From contig AP026969.1 of NCBI GenBank assembly GCA_027923965.1, positions 1,116,001-1,180,000 of the forward strand: 64,000 bases of DNA, written 5' to 3'. The stretch comes from Comamonadaceae bacterium OS-1. GTDB taxonomy: Bacteria > Pseudomonadota > Gammaproteobacteria > Burkholderiales > Burkholderiaceae_C. Under the pieces are notes generated by a model. That model did not search any database and was not told the DNA's origin. It saw only the letters and a program-made list of their open reading frames with translations. Positions within the stretch are counted from its first letter, which is position 1. Each line of letters opens with the position of its first letter. Shown in pieces: positions 45,542 to 55,586 of the stretch. The translations under genes were made by a program, and so were the position numbers.

Positions 45542-46745
45542 GGGGAGTGCTTTCGGAAGGGTGGTCAAACAAGGGGCCTGCCGACAGACTGGCCAGTCCG
45601 GGGAGGTCGTGCAGCTGGGAGATCCCACGGGTGGTGCGCGTCCACCACTGCGAGAACGAGGTGCAGGGGCGGGCGACTTCGGCAAACAACGCTGGCGCGG
45701 GCTGGACCTGGGCGACGGTGCTGAGGTCGATGTGCGGGTCGGCCACGGTGCGCACCGAGCGGGCACCGCGCAGGGCCTGTTGCAGCGTGGCGGTGTCGGC
45801 GTGCCAGCGGGCCGTGGTCAGCGCGGCCATGCGGGTGTCTACAAAGCGCCAGCGCTGATCGCTCCAGGGCCAGGCGCTATGAAAATCGGAGTGGTAGATG
45901 CCGATGCACAGCGTGTGGGCGGGCTGGTCCGGCGGCAGGCGCAGCGCCCAGGGGTGGACCAGCCAGACATCGCGGCCTGCGACCAGCGCGGCATCGGGGG
46001 CTGTGGCATTCGGCGGGGTGGGGGACACAGCGGGCTCGTCTACGCCCAGCGCACCGGGTAGACCGGCCAAGGCGCGCGGGCTGCGGGCGATGGCATCCAA
46101 CGCGGCGTAGCTGGTGTCGATCACGCTGCCGGGGCTGTGCCAGTCGGGCGGGGCGTATTTGGCTACGTTTTCGGCGTTGAACAGGTACGGCTTGGTGCTG
46201 CCGGTGCCCGCCACCCATTGCCAGCTGAGGTGGTTGCTGGCCAGGTCGCCGTCGAGCAGGTGGGCCAGCATCCAGTCGGCCCCGGCCCGCCAATGCACTT
46301 TGCGGATGTGCACCACGTAGCTGGCCAGCCACATGCGGGCGTGGTTGTGCAGGTAGCCGGTGGCGTAGAGCGTGCGCACGGCGGTGTCGATGGCAGGGAT
46401 GCCGGTGCGGGCCTGGCGGATGTCGGCGGGCAACGTAGGTGCGTAGGCCGCCTTGGGTAGCAGTCCTTCGTGCAGCGACTGCAGGATGCCAGTACCCAGG
46501 TGCTGCCACACGTGGCGGAAGTATTCGCGCCAGCCCAGCTCGAAGACGAACTTGTGCCCCACGTCCAGCCGGTGCTGCGCCGCCACGCCCGCCAGCACCT
46601 CTGGCAGGGTGACGAAGCCATGGGTGATGTAGGGGGACAGGCCGGTAACGGCCCCTTCGATGGCGTTGCGGCTGCGGGCGTAGTCGGCCGGGCGCACGGC
46701 TTGGAGGCGGGCCTGGGCGGCGGCCAGGGTGGGCTCGAAACTCAT
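45480..46745 (-). CDS. Photolyase FAD-domain protein without N-terminal antenna domain
   Basis: 421 residues. It starts directly in the FAD-binding domain: YARSRNAIEGAVTGLSPYIT, then FELGWREYFRHVWQHLGTGI, ATGYLHNHARMWLASYVVHI and DGDLASNHLSWQWVAGTGST. The alpha/beta domain that normally precedes this is missing. A 170-residue C-terminal part has DVWLVHPWALRL and SDFHSAWPWSDQRWRFVDTR, which loosely resembles the missing domain. It overlaps the Fe-S photolyase by 4 bp (ATGA) and the SDR by 62 bp. It may repair DNA alone or pair with its neighbour. Confidence 0.85.
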   Translation of the reverse strand: MSFEPTLAAAQARLQAVRPADYARSRNAIEGAVTGLSPYITHGFVTLPEVLAGVAAQHRLDVGHKFVFELGWREYFRHVWQHLGTGILQSLHEGLLPKAAYAPTLPADIRQARTGIPAIDTAVRTLYATGYLHNHARMWLASYVVHIRKVHWRAGADWMLAHLLDGDLASNHLSWQWVAGTGSTKPYLFNAENVAKYAPPDWHSPGSVIDTSYAALDAIARSPRALAGLPGALGVDEPAVSPTPPNATAPDAALVAGRDVWLVHPWALRLPPDQPAHTLCIGIYHSDFHSAWPWSDQRWRFVDTRMAALTTARWHADTATLQQALRGARSVRTVADPHIDLSTVAQVQPAPALFAEVARPCTSFSQWWTRTTRGISQLHDLPGLASLSAGPLFDHPSESTPHDNHISPDRTGDRRTRWHRP

Positions 46746-48292
46746 GTGCTGGCCCCCACCGCACCGCTGCGGATGGCGGCGGCGCGCTCGGCCACGGCCT
46801 GCTTTTGTGCGTCGCTCAAACGGGCCAGGTTGCGGACTTGCAAGGACATGCGCGGGTTGGCAGTGAGCATCTTTTCATGCCGGGCCAGAAAGTCCCAGTA
46901 CAGCGTGGTGAAGGGGCAGGCGCGCTCGCCTTCGCGCTGCGCCGGGTCGTAGCGGCAGCCCGCGCAGTGCTGTTTGCTGCCCATGCGGGCGATGTATTGG
47001 CCGGTGGCGATGTAGGGCTTGCTGGCCATCAGCCCACCGTCGGCGTACATGGCCATGCCGAGGGTGTTGGGCAGCTCCACCCATTCCACGGCATCGACGT
47101 AGACCGACAAGTACCAGGCGTGCACCTGCTGCGGCTGCACGCCCAGCAGCAGCGCGAACAGGCCGGTGACCATGAGGCGCTGGATGTGGTGGCTGTAGCC
47201 GTGGGCCAGGGTTTGCCCGATCGCGTCGCGCAGGCAGGCCATGTCGGTCTGGCCGGTCCAGTACCAGGCGGGCAGGGGCTCCTGGGCATCCAGCGCATTG
47301 CGCTCGGCGTAGGCGGGCATCTGCGTCCAGTAGATGCCGCGCACGTATTCGCGCCAGCCCAGAATTTGGCGGATGAAGCCCTCCACGCAGGCCAGGGGGG
47401 CGGTGCCTGCTTGGTAGGCGGCCTCGGCAGCGGCCACCACTTCGCGCGGGTTGAGCAGCTTGAGGTTGAGCGCCGCCGCCAGGTGCGAGTGGTACAGCCA
47501 GGCCTCGCCCGGCCACAGGGCATCCTGGTAGCGGCCAAACAGGGGTAGGCGCTCGGCGATGAACGCATCCAATGATTGCAGCGCCTGCGCGCGGGTGACG
47601 GGCCAGGCAAAGCTGTGCAGCGTGCCGGGGTGGCTGGCGAAGCGGGTGTTGACCAGGTCGATCACCTCTTGCGTGGTGGCATCGGGCGCAAACGTGGTTC
47701 GGGCGGGCACGCTGCCGGGGCCGGTTTTGCCAAAGGCTTCGCGGTTGTCTGCATCGAAGTTCCACTGGCCGCCGGTGGGCTGGTCGCCGTCCATCAGCAC
47801 GCTGTGGCGGCGGCGCATCTCGCGGTAGAAATATTCCATGCGCAGCGACTTGCGGCCTTGGGCGTGCTCGGCAAACTGGCGCACGGTAGCAAAAAAGTGG
47901 CGGTCTTCGCGCACGTCCAGTGGCACACCGGCTTCTCTGGCCACGGCCTGGATGGATTTATACACACGAAAATCGCCTGCACCGCCGATCACTAGAGCGT
48001 GAGTAGCTAGATTTTTAATAGCAAATTGCAATTCGGCAGCCAAGCTGCCCCGGTTGTCGGCATCGTCCAGCCGGGTGTAGTGCAATGGCAGACCTGCATC
48101 GCGCAGGCCTTTGGCAAAGTGGCGCATGGCCGCCAGAAACAGGGCGATGCGCTGCTTGCTGGACCAGACGTGGGTGGACTCCTCGGCCACCTCGGCCATC
48201 CACACGGCATCCTGCGCGGGGTCGAAGCCATCGAAGGCGCTGGAGGCCATGTCCAGCTGGTCGCCCAACACAATGACCAGGTTTCTAAGCAT
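46742..48292 (-). CDS. Fe-S bacterial (6-4) photolyase/cryptochrome (FeS-BCP)
   Basis: 516 residues. MLRNLVIVLGDQLDMASSAF is the FeS-BCP N-terminus. Four Cys for a [4Fe-4S] cluster are in LACVEGFIRQ, HCAGC and RACPFTTLYWDF, as in PhrB-type enzymes. It would repair (6-4) photoproducts with FAD and a lumazine antenna, or sense light. ATG 48292 is chosen because it overlaps the DUF2256 stop (ATGCTTAG). Residues 92-101 or so (QFAIKNLATHA) are encoded by a half copy of the dispersed repeat (copy J). Confidence 0.93.
   Translation of the reverse strand: MLRNLVIVLGDQLDMASSAFDGFDPAQDAVWMAEVAEESTHVWSSKQRIALFLAAMRHFAKGLRDAGLPLHYTRLDDADNRGSLAAELQFAIKNLATHALVIGGAGDFRVYKSIQAVAREAGVPLDVREDRHFFATVRQFAEHAQGRKSLRMEYFYREMRRRHSVLMDGDQPTGGQWNFDADNREAFGKTGPGSVPARTTFAPDATTQEVIDLVNTRFASHPGTLHSFAWPVTRAQALQSLDAFIAERLPLFGRYQDALWPGEAWLYHSHLAAALNLKLLNPREVVAAAEAAYQAGTAPLACVEGFIRQILGWREYVRGIYWTQMPAYAERNALDAQEPLPAWYWTGQTDMACLRDAIGQTLAHGYSHHIQRLMVTGLFALLLGVQPQQVHAWYLSVYVDAVEWVELPNTLGMAMYADGGLMASKPYIATGQYIARMGSKQHCAGCRYDPAQREGERACPFTTLYWDFLARHEKMLTANPRMSLQVRNLARLSDAQKQAVAERAAAIRSGAVGAST
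47994..48025 (+). repeat. Dispersed palindromic repeat, half copy J, inside the Fe-S photolyase gene
   Basis: Reads AGAGCGTGAGTAGCTAG and ATTTTTAATAGCAAA, matching the right half (AAGCGTGAGCAGCTAT...ATAGCAA). It is in frame with the minus-strand photolyase, where it encodes FAIKNLATHAL. Confidence 0.7.
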
Positions 48293-48440
48293 TTTTGGCT
48301 TTGCGACAGGCATCCGAGCAGTACTTCACCTCGGCCCAGGTCTTGGCCCAGCGCTTGCGCCAGGTCATAGCCCTGCCGCAGGCCGCGCAAGGCTTGCTGG
48401 GCAGGGACTGCTTGTTACCCTTGAACGGGGCAGGGGGCAT
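48285..48440 (-). CDS. DUF2256 zinc-ribbon-like small protein
   Basis: 51 residues. KPCAACGRAMTWRKRWAKTW, then AEVKYCSDACRKAKNA, is DUF2256, with four Cys in two CxxC/CxxxC pairs. It is a small protein that regularly accompanies Fe-S photolyase genes; its role is unknown, perhaps cluster delivery or DNA/RNA binding. ATG 48440 shares one base with the HiPIP stop (TGATG). It overlaps the photolyase by 8 bp. Confidence 0.88.
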   Translation of the reverse strand: MPPAPFKGNKQSLPSKPCAACGRAMTWRKRWAKTWAEVKYCSDACRKAKNA

Positions 48441-48751
48441 CAGCCCTTCTTGGCCCAGGCGCTGCACCAGCCTTTGGCGGCAACCACTTTGCCTGCAAAC
48501 AGGGGGCAGGCACCAGCGGCATCGGCGGGCTTACCTTGGTACAGCGCGCAGTTGCCGCACATCTGGGCGGCGGCGTGGTTGGGGTACTTTTTGGCATCCA
48601 CCTTGGTGGTGTCGGCGGCGTAGCCCAGGGCGGCAGCCTGGGGGTCTTTTTCATCGACCTTGGCCTGGGCTTGCACGCTGGTGCTGAGGGCGGTAAGGGC
48701 TGTACCGGTGGCTGCGATGGCCATGAGAAAAACGCGTCGTGGGTGGGTCAT
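48440..48751 (-). CDS. High-potential iron-sulfur protein (HiPIP)
   Basis: 103 residues. The N-terminus MTHPRRVFLMAIAATGTALT is a Tat signal (RRVFL), with cleavage after SVQAQA. The mature part has MCGNCALYQGKPADAAGACP and KGWCSAW, the four-Cys HiPIP pattern for a [4Fe-4S](3+/2+) cluster. It is a periplasmic one-electron carrier. GGAG precedes ATG 48751. It is the first gene of the operon that continues with DUF2256 and two photolyases, an odd pairing because photolyases are cytoplasmic. Confidence 0.92.
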   Translation of the reverse strand: MTHPRRVFLMAIAATGTALTALSTSVQAQAKVDEKDPQAAALGYAADTTKVDAKKYPNHAAAQMCGNCALYQGKPADAAGACPLFAGKVVAAKGWCSAWAKKG

Positions 48752-48918
48752 TTGGGTATCTCCTGCCGATGTTCCCCAGGGGGAATAGCAGCGGACTGCC
48801 TCCGTCAAAAGCAACGGTGGCCGGAGCATACGCAACACTGGCGCGCGCCGCTTTGATCAAAATCAATACGCAGCGGTTTAGTCTGATACTAGCCAGTCAC
48901 CCTTCTTGGTCACCCTGC

Positions 48919-49686
48919 TCAGTCACCTTGCGATCCCCGGTGTGCCCAGCCGGTGGTGTGCTTCTCGATAAAGCTGAACAGTTCGTACATCACCATGGCC
49001 ATCGCGCCCACCACCATCAGCCCGGCAAAGGCCAGGCCCATTTGCATGCTGGAGCCCGCCGAGATCAGCAGGTAGCCAATGCCTTCGTTGGCGGCGGTCA
49101 TCTCCGACACCGTAGTACCCACAAAGGCCAGGGTGATGGCCACCTTGAGCGAGCCAAAAAAGTAGGGCATGGCGCGCGGCAGGCCGACCTTGGTGAGTAC
49201 GTCCCAGCGCTTGGCCCCCAGCACGCGCAGCACATCTTCCAGCTCGGGCTCCAGCGTGGCCAGGCCGGTGGCGATGTTGACCATGATGGGGAAGAAGCTG
49301 ATCAAGAAAGCCGTGAGGATGGCCGGGCCGGTGCCGATGCCAAACCACACCACCAGAATCGGCACAAACGCGGCCTTGGGCAGGGCGTTGAAGGCCGTCA
49401 TCAGCGGGTAGATGGCGGCGTACGCCAGGCGCGAGCTGCCCACCACAAAGCCCAGCAGCACACCCACCACAATCGCCAGGCCAAAGCCCGCCATGGTGAC
49501 CCAGTAGGTGCGCCAGGCGTGGGCGGCGATGGTGCCTTTGAACTCCACCAGCTGCGTCCAGATGCGCCAGGGGCTGGGGAAGATGAATTCCGACACGTTG
49601 AATGTGGTGCAAATGCCCTGCCACAGCAGCAGGATGGCCAGCAGCAGCACCCAGGGCGACCAGCGTTCCAGGGCTTTGGGGTTCAT
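48919..49686 (-). CDS. ABC transporter permease (SsuC/TauC type)
   Basis: 255 residues with about six membrane helices. The EAA loop reads LGAKRWDVLTKVGLPRAMPY, and GIGYLLISAGSSMQMGLAFA is typical of nitrate/sulfonate/taurine-type permeases. It pairs with the ATPase gene, with a 4-bp overlap, and with the NMT1/THI5-like binding protein at 52-53 kb. Confidence 0.92.
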   Translation of the reverse strand: MNPKALERWSPWVLLLAILLLWQGICTTFNVSEFIFPSPWRIWTQLVEFKGTIAAHAWRTYWVTMAGFGLAIVVGVLLGFVVGSSRLAYAAIYPLMTAFNALPKAAFVPILVVWFGIGTGPAILTAFLISFFPIMVNIATGLATLEPELEDVLRVLGAKRWDVLTKVGLPRAMPYFFGSLKVAITLAFVGTTVSEMTAANEGIGYLLISAGSSMQMGLAFAGLMVVGAMAMVMYELFSFIEKHTTGWAHRGSQGD

Positions 49687-50489
49687 GGCGTGGCCTTTCG
49701 GAAGTTGCCGATGTGGCCGCGCAGGGCGTGCACGATGTCGGTGAATTCTGGGGTGTAGGTCAGCTCCAGGTCGCGCGGGCGGGGCAGGTTGATGTGCTGT
49801 TTATGCATGAAACGGCCCGGGCTTTTGCCCATCACGTACACCGTGTCGGCGAGGAACACGCTCTCGCGCAGGTCGTGGGTGACCAGAATCACGTTGAAGC
49901 GCTGCTCGGTCCACAGGTCGCGCAAGATGCACCACAGCTCCTCGCGGGTAAAGGCATCCAGCGCGCCAAAAGGCTCGTCGAGCAGCAGCATCTTGGGTTC
50001 GTGGATCAGGGCGCGGCAAATGCTGGCGCGCTGCTGCATGCCGCCCGAGAGCTGCCAGGGGAATTTGTCTTCATAGCCGCCCAGCCCCACCTTTTGCAGC
50101 AACTGCCGGGCGCGCTCCACGTATTCTTTGCGCTTAGCCTTGAAGTGGGAGCGGTAGGGCTCCACGATCTCCAGCGGCAGCAGCACGTTGTCCACCGTGG
50201 TGCGCCAGGGCAGCAGCGACGGCGCCTGGAAGGCCATGCCCGAGATCTTCAGCGGCCCGGTGACCGGCTGGCCGTCGATGCGGATGCTGCCCCGTGACGG
50301 CATCTTCAGCCCGGTGGCCAGCTTCATGAAGGTGGACTTGCCGCAGCCCGACGGCCCGACGATGGCGATGAACTCGCCCTGCTGCACCTGCAGGTCGATA
50401 GCCTCCACCGCAAACTGGTTTTGCGCCCGCAGCGTGTCGTTGTAGGCCAGCCAGACATCGGAGAAATCTACAAAAGGTGGTGTGTTCAC
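49683..50489 (-). CDS. ABC transporter ATP-binding protein (SsuB/TauB type)
   Basis: 268 residues. Walker A IVGPSGCGKSTFMKLATG, signature LSGGMQQRASICRAL, Walker B KMLLLDEPFGALDAFT, and the H-loop in VTHDLRESVFLAD. Its GTG start is at 50489, one base from repeat copy K, with no Shine-Dalgarno, so native upstream sequence seems to have been replaced. The binding-protein gene lies on the far side of an inserted ATPase module. Confidence 0.93.
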   Translation of the reverse strand: MNTPPFVDFSDVWLAYNDTLRAQNQFAVEAIDLQVQQGEFIAIVGPSGCGKSTFMKLATGLKMPSRGSIRIDGQPVTGPLKISGMAFQAPSLLPWRTTVDNVLLPLEIVEPYRSHFKAKRKEYVERARQLLQKVGLGGYEDKFPWQLSGGMQQRASICRALIHEPKMLLLDEPFGALDAFTREELWCILRDLWTEQRFNVILVTHDLRESVFLADTVYVMGKSPGRFMHKQHINLPRPRDLELTYTPEFTDIVHALRGHIGNFRKATP

Positions 50490-50490
50490 A

Positions 50491-50557
50491 AATTTATAAG
50501 AAATAGGCCGCTAGCGCTTATTTGATAAGCGTGAGCAGCTATGGAAAAGATAGTAAT
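50491..50557 (+). repeat. Dispersed palindromic repeat, copy K
   Basis: Reads AATTTATAAGAAATAGGCC, GCTAGCGCTTATTTGATAAG and CGTGAGCAGCTATGGAAAAG. This is the best example of the family, with the perfect CGCTTAT/ATAAGCG pair. It marks the left edge of the AAA ATPase module. Confidence 0.95.
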
Positions 50558-50558
50558 A

Positions 50559-50618
50559 GGATTTACGCAGCGCCCCTGTATCGCCCTTCGGGCTTACAGG
50601 GGGAACTTGCGTAAGTCC
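50559..50618. repeat. 60-bp inverted repeat after the AAA ATPase gene
   Basis: The outer arms GGATTTACGCA and TGCGTAAGTCC pair, as do GCCCCTGTA and TACAGGGG and the inner CGCCC and GGGCT, around a TTC loop. It begins 13 bp past the ATPase stop (50631). It could be a terminator, a MITE-like element or a processing site. Confidence 0.8.
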
Positions 50619-50630
50619 TGGGTAAATCAC

Positions 50631-51884
50631 TCAGTTGCTCCACAGCGCATGCATGGGCACGGCCCACAGATTCGGGCCAAAGTGCAGCACCTGCTCACCG
50701 GTATACAGCACCAGCCCCACAAATACCTGGCCGGGCGGCACCATGCGGTCCTGGAACCAGCGCAGGTGTTTGAAGCTGTCGGCGCTGACGGCCGAACCGG
50801 CCTTGACCTCGATGCCCACGGTGCTGCCGTCGGGCGTGGTCACCACAAAGTCGATCTCGCGCTGTTCGCGGTCACGGTAGTGGGCGAGCTGGTGCGGCTC
50901 GTCCTGGGCATCGAGCTGGGCCGCCAGTTGGGCGTAGACAAAGCCCTCCACCAGTTTGCCACTCTGGTCGGCATCCAGGCGGGCGCTGTCAAACTGCCAG
51001 CGCAGCAGGCTGGCGACCAGGCCGGTGTCGGTCATGACCAGCTTGTCTTGCTTGCCCACGCGGGCGTAGTCGGTGCTTATCCAGGGCCGCAGCCGCTCGA
51101 CCAGAAACAGCGACTCCAGCGCGTTGATGTACGACTCCAGCGTGGGCCGGGCCAGTGCCAGCTGTGCGCCGATGGCGCTGGTGTCCATCAGCTTGCACGA
51201 CCAGGCGGCCAGCACCTCCAGCAACTGCGCCATGCTGTCTTTGCGGCGGATCTGGGCAATGTCCTGCAGGTCGCGCGCCATCAGGGCGGCCAGGTAGTCG
51301 GTGTGCCAGCGGCGCACGCTTTTGGCAGGCAAGGCCTGCACCTCGAGGTAGCCGCCGCGCAGGGCTTTTTGCAGCACTGCGTCTTTGCTGGGGCCTGGGC
51401 CCAGGCCGTCCCAGTCCTGGCGCAGGGCGCGGGCAATGAAGTGCGGGGCGGTACCGGCCATTTCCCCCTCACTAAATGGCCGCAGTCGCAGAGTGCTGAC
51501 GCGCCCGGCCAGCGATTCGGTCACGCTGGGCAGGCTCTGGATGTTGGCCGAGCCGGTAAGCAAAAAGCGCCCGGGCCGGGGGTGCTCATCGGCTTCTTTT
51601 TTGATGGCCATCAGCAGGGCCGGGGCGCGCTGGATTTCATCAATCACCATCAGTCCATCGCCATGCGCCACAAAGCCGTGCGGGTCGGCCTGCGCTGCTG
51701 CCAGCAGACCCGGGTCGTCCAGGGGGCGGTAGAGCACGCCCTCGGGTGCGGCCACGGCTTTGGCCAGCGTGGTCTTGCCGCACTGCCGCGCCCCGGCCAG
51801 CACCACCACCCGGCGCGTCTGCAAGGCATCAAAGACGGCGGGGGCCAGCCAGCGCTGGATGCCTGGAGTGGAAGGCGATGGCAT
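50631..51884 (-). CDS. AAA_14/DUF4143 family ATPase
   Basis: 417 residues. Walker A is in VVLAGARQCGKTTLAKAV and Walker B in DGLMVIDEIQRAPAL, with sensor LLTGSANIQSL. The middle winged-helix part is LLEVLAAWSCKLMDTSAIGA, then QLALARPTLESYINALE. The C-terminal DUF4143 nuclease-like part has REQREIDFVVTTPDGSTVGI, then EVKAGS, an E-D-EVK pattern as in PD-(D/E)XK folds. The family's role is unknown. The gene interrupts an ABC transporter, is flanked by two same-orientation repeat copies, and has three 23-bp-spaced direct repeats just upstream of its ATG. Confidence 0.9.
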   Translation of the reverse strand: MPSPSTPGIQRWLAPAVFDALQTRRVVVLAGARQCGKTTLAKAVAAPEGVLYRPLDDPGLLAAAQADPHGFVAHGDGLMVIDEIQRAPALLMAIKKEADEHPRPGRFLLTGSANIQSLPSVTESLAGRVSTLRLRPFSEGEMAGTAPHFIARALRQDWDGLGPGPSKDAVLQKALRGGYLEVQALPAKSVRRWHTDYLAALMARDLQDIAQIRRKDSMAQLLEVLAAWSCKLMDTSAIGAQLALARPTLESYINALESLFLVERLRPWISTDYARVGKQDKLVMTDTGLVASLLRWQFDSARLDADQSGKLVEGFVYAQLAAQLDAQDEPHQLAHYRDREQREIDFVVTTPDGSTVGIEVKAGSAVSADSFKHLRWFQDRMVPPGQVFVGLVLYTGEQVLHFGPNLWAVPMHALWSN

Positions 51885-51885
51885 G

Positions 51886-51940
51886 TCCGCTATTTTTATA
51901 GTAGAGGTTCCGCTATTTTATAGTTAACTGGTCCGCTATC
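51886..51940 (-). promoter_or_regulatory. Three iteron-like direct repeats at the AAA ATPase promoter
   Basis: TCCGCTATTTTTATAGT starts at 51886, TCCGCTATTTTATAGT at 51909 and TCCGCTATC at 51932, exactly 23 bp apart. On the coding strand each reads ACTATAAAATAGCGGA and carries a TATAAA -10-like core. The nearest ends 2 bp before the ATG. They look like an autoregulatory binding array. Confidence 0.8.
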
Positions 51941-51951
51941 TGCTTGCTAGA

Positions 51952-52035
51952 AAATAAGCGTGATGCCATTTTTAGCAACCAAATAGGCCGTCTACGCCAT
52001 TCGTACGGGCACAAGCAGCTATGAAAACTGTAGTA
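51952..52035 (+). repeat. Dispersed palindromic repeat, copy L, with a half copy before it
   Basis: AAATAAGCGTGATGCCATTT, then TTAGCAA (51952-51978), matches the right half of the repeat. CCAAATAGGCCGTCTACGCC, ATTCGTACGGGCACAAGCAG and CTATGAAAACTGTAGTACC (51979-52035) is a full but diverged copy. It marks the right edge of the ATPase module and touches the binding-protein stop. Confidence 0.8.
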
Positions 52036-52036
52036 C

Positions 52037-53068
52037 CTACTTCTTGCCCGGCAGTACGTTCAATTCGGCGGCGCTGGGCAGGAAACTGCCGTTCCACACC
52101 GCGTCGGGGTTGACCCGCGTTTTGGTGGCGAACGCGTCGGACACCTGCGAGGCCATCAGCGACAGGCGCGGCGGGGTGGTCTGGCCGAAGCCTTCGGCGC
52201 GGGCGTTGGGGGTGTTGATGGCGGTGTCGATGGCCATGTTCAGGCGGCGCAGCTCCAGCGGGCCGTTGATGATGCCGTCGCGGGCTTTCACGTCTTCGAT
52301 GGCCACGGCGGGGCGGGCGATGACTTCGCGCATGCCCTTGGCAAAGGCCTGCAGGAAGGCTTTGACGGCGGCCGGGTTCTCCTTGATCAGCCTGGGCGAG
52401 GCGATGATGGCGTTGCCGTACAGCTTCACGCCAAACTGCGGGTAGGGCATGACCAGCACGTCAGCGGCCTGGGTGCCGCGGGCTTCCAGGTTCAGCAGCG
52501 AGGTGAAGGTAAAGCCGGTGATGGCATCCACGTCACCGCGCACCAGCATGGTTTCGCGCAGCGGCGGGTCCATGCTGGTCCACTGCACGCCAGTGATGCC
52601 GTTGGCCTTGGCAAAGATGGGGAAGGCGCGGCGGCCTGCGTCGAACACCGGGGCACCGAGCTTTTTGCCGTTTAAATCGGCGGGGGTTTTGATGCCGGAC
52701 TTCTTCAGCACCATCACCGAGGCGGGGGTGTCGGCGTAGACCATCATCACCGCCACCGGCTTGTTGGGCGCGTCGGGGTTGTTGGCGTGGAACTCCATCA
52801 GCGCGGCCATGTCGGCAAAGCCCATGTCGTAGGCACCCGAGGCCACCCGCGTCACGGTGCCGCCCGAGCCGTTGCCTACGTCGATGGTGACGTCGAGCTT
52901 GGCATCCTTGAAATAGCCCTTGGCCGCCGGCGTGAGGAACAGCGCCGCCGGGCCTTCAAAGCGCCAGTCGAGCTGGAATTTGATGGGCGTTGTCTGGGCG
53001 AAGGCGGGGGCGGCCAGCAGCAAGGCGGCGCTGGCCAGGGCGGTGTGCAAAAAGGCGCGTTTTTTCAT
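52037..53068 (-). CDS. NMT1/THI5-like ABC substrate-binding protein
   Basis: 343 residues from ATG 53068, with GGAG upstream. Signal peptide FLHTALASAALLLAAPAFA, then IKFQLDWRFEGPAALFLTPA, is the NMT1/THI5 front. It binds a small organic ligand (pyrimidine, sulfonate or taurine-like are the usual classes) for the permease and ATPase at 48.9-50.5 kb. The nearby purine cluster makes a purine or ureide breakdown ligand possible; that is inference. The AAA ATPase module separates it from its partners. Confidence 0.9.
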   Translation of the reverse strand: MKKRAFLHTALASAALLLAAPAFAQTTPIKFQLDWRFEGPAALFLTPAAKGYFKDAKLDVTIDVGNGSGGTVTRVASGAYDMGFADMAALMEFHANNPDAPNKPVAVMMVYADTPASVMVLKKSGIKTPADLNGKKLGAPVFDAGRRAFPIFAKANGITGVQWTSMDPPLRETMLVRGDVDAITGFTFTSLLNLEARGTQAADVLVMPYPQFGVKLYGNAIIASPRLIKENPAAVKAFLQAFAKGMREVIARPAVAIEDVKARDGIINGPLELRRLNMAIDTAINTPNARAEGFGQTTPPRLSLMASQVSDAFATKTRVNPDAVWNGSFLPSAAELNVLPGKK

Positions 53069-53122
53069 CAGGGCTCCAAAGGGGTATCCAGACGTTACAG
53101 CAATAAAGGTGCCATCCAATAA

Positions 53123-53149
53123 AAAAGCGCACTATAAAAGTGCGCTTTT
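53123..53149 (-). terminator. Rho-independent terminator of maeB
   Basis: On the minus strand AAAAGCGCACTTTTATAGTG, then CGCTTTTTTATT. A GCGCACT/AGTGCGC stem with a T tract, about 19 bp past the maeB stop. The A tract on the other side could serve plus-strand transcription too. Confidence 0.9.
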
Positions 53150-53167
53150 GGGGGAGGGCGGGTTGGC

Positions 53168-55480
<2,313 letters not shown>

Positions 55481-55586
55481 TTTGCTGTGTGTCCTCATTG
55501 GGTTTTTTGACCGTGTAAGCCTACCGCAAGCAATACCCGGTAGTCCCGGTGGAGACTACCTATTTGGATGCAAAAAATGTATCCAT

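Noticed and set aside
45850..45890. Possible repeat copy in the FAD-domain photolyase (GGCGCTATGAAAATCGGAG)
   Set aside because: The encoded residues (YHSDFHSAWPWSDQRW) look native to the protein, and only short pieces match the repeat.
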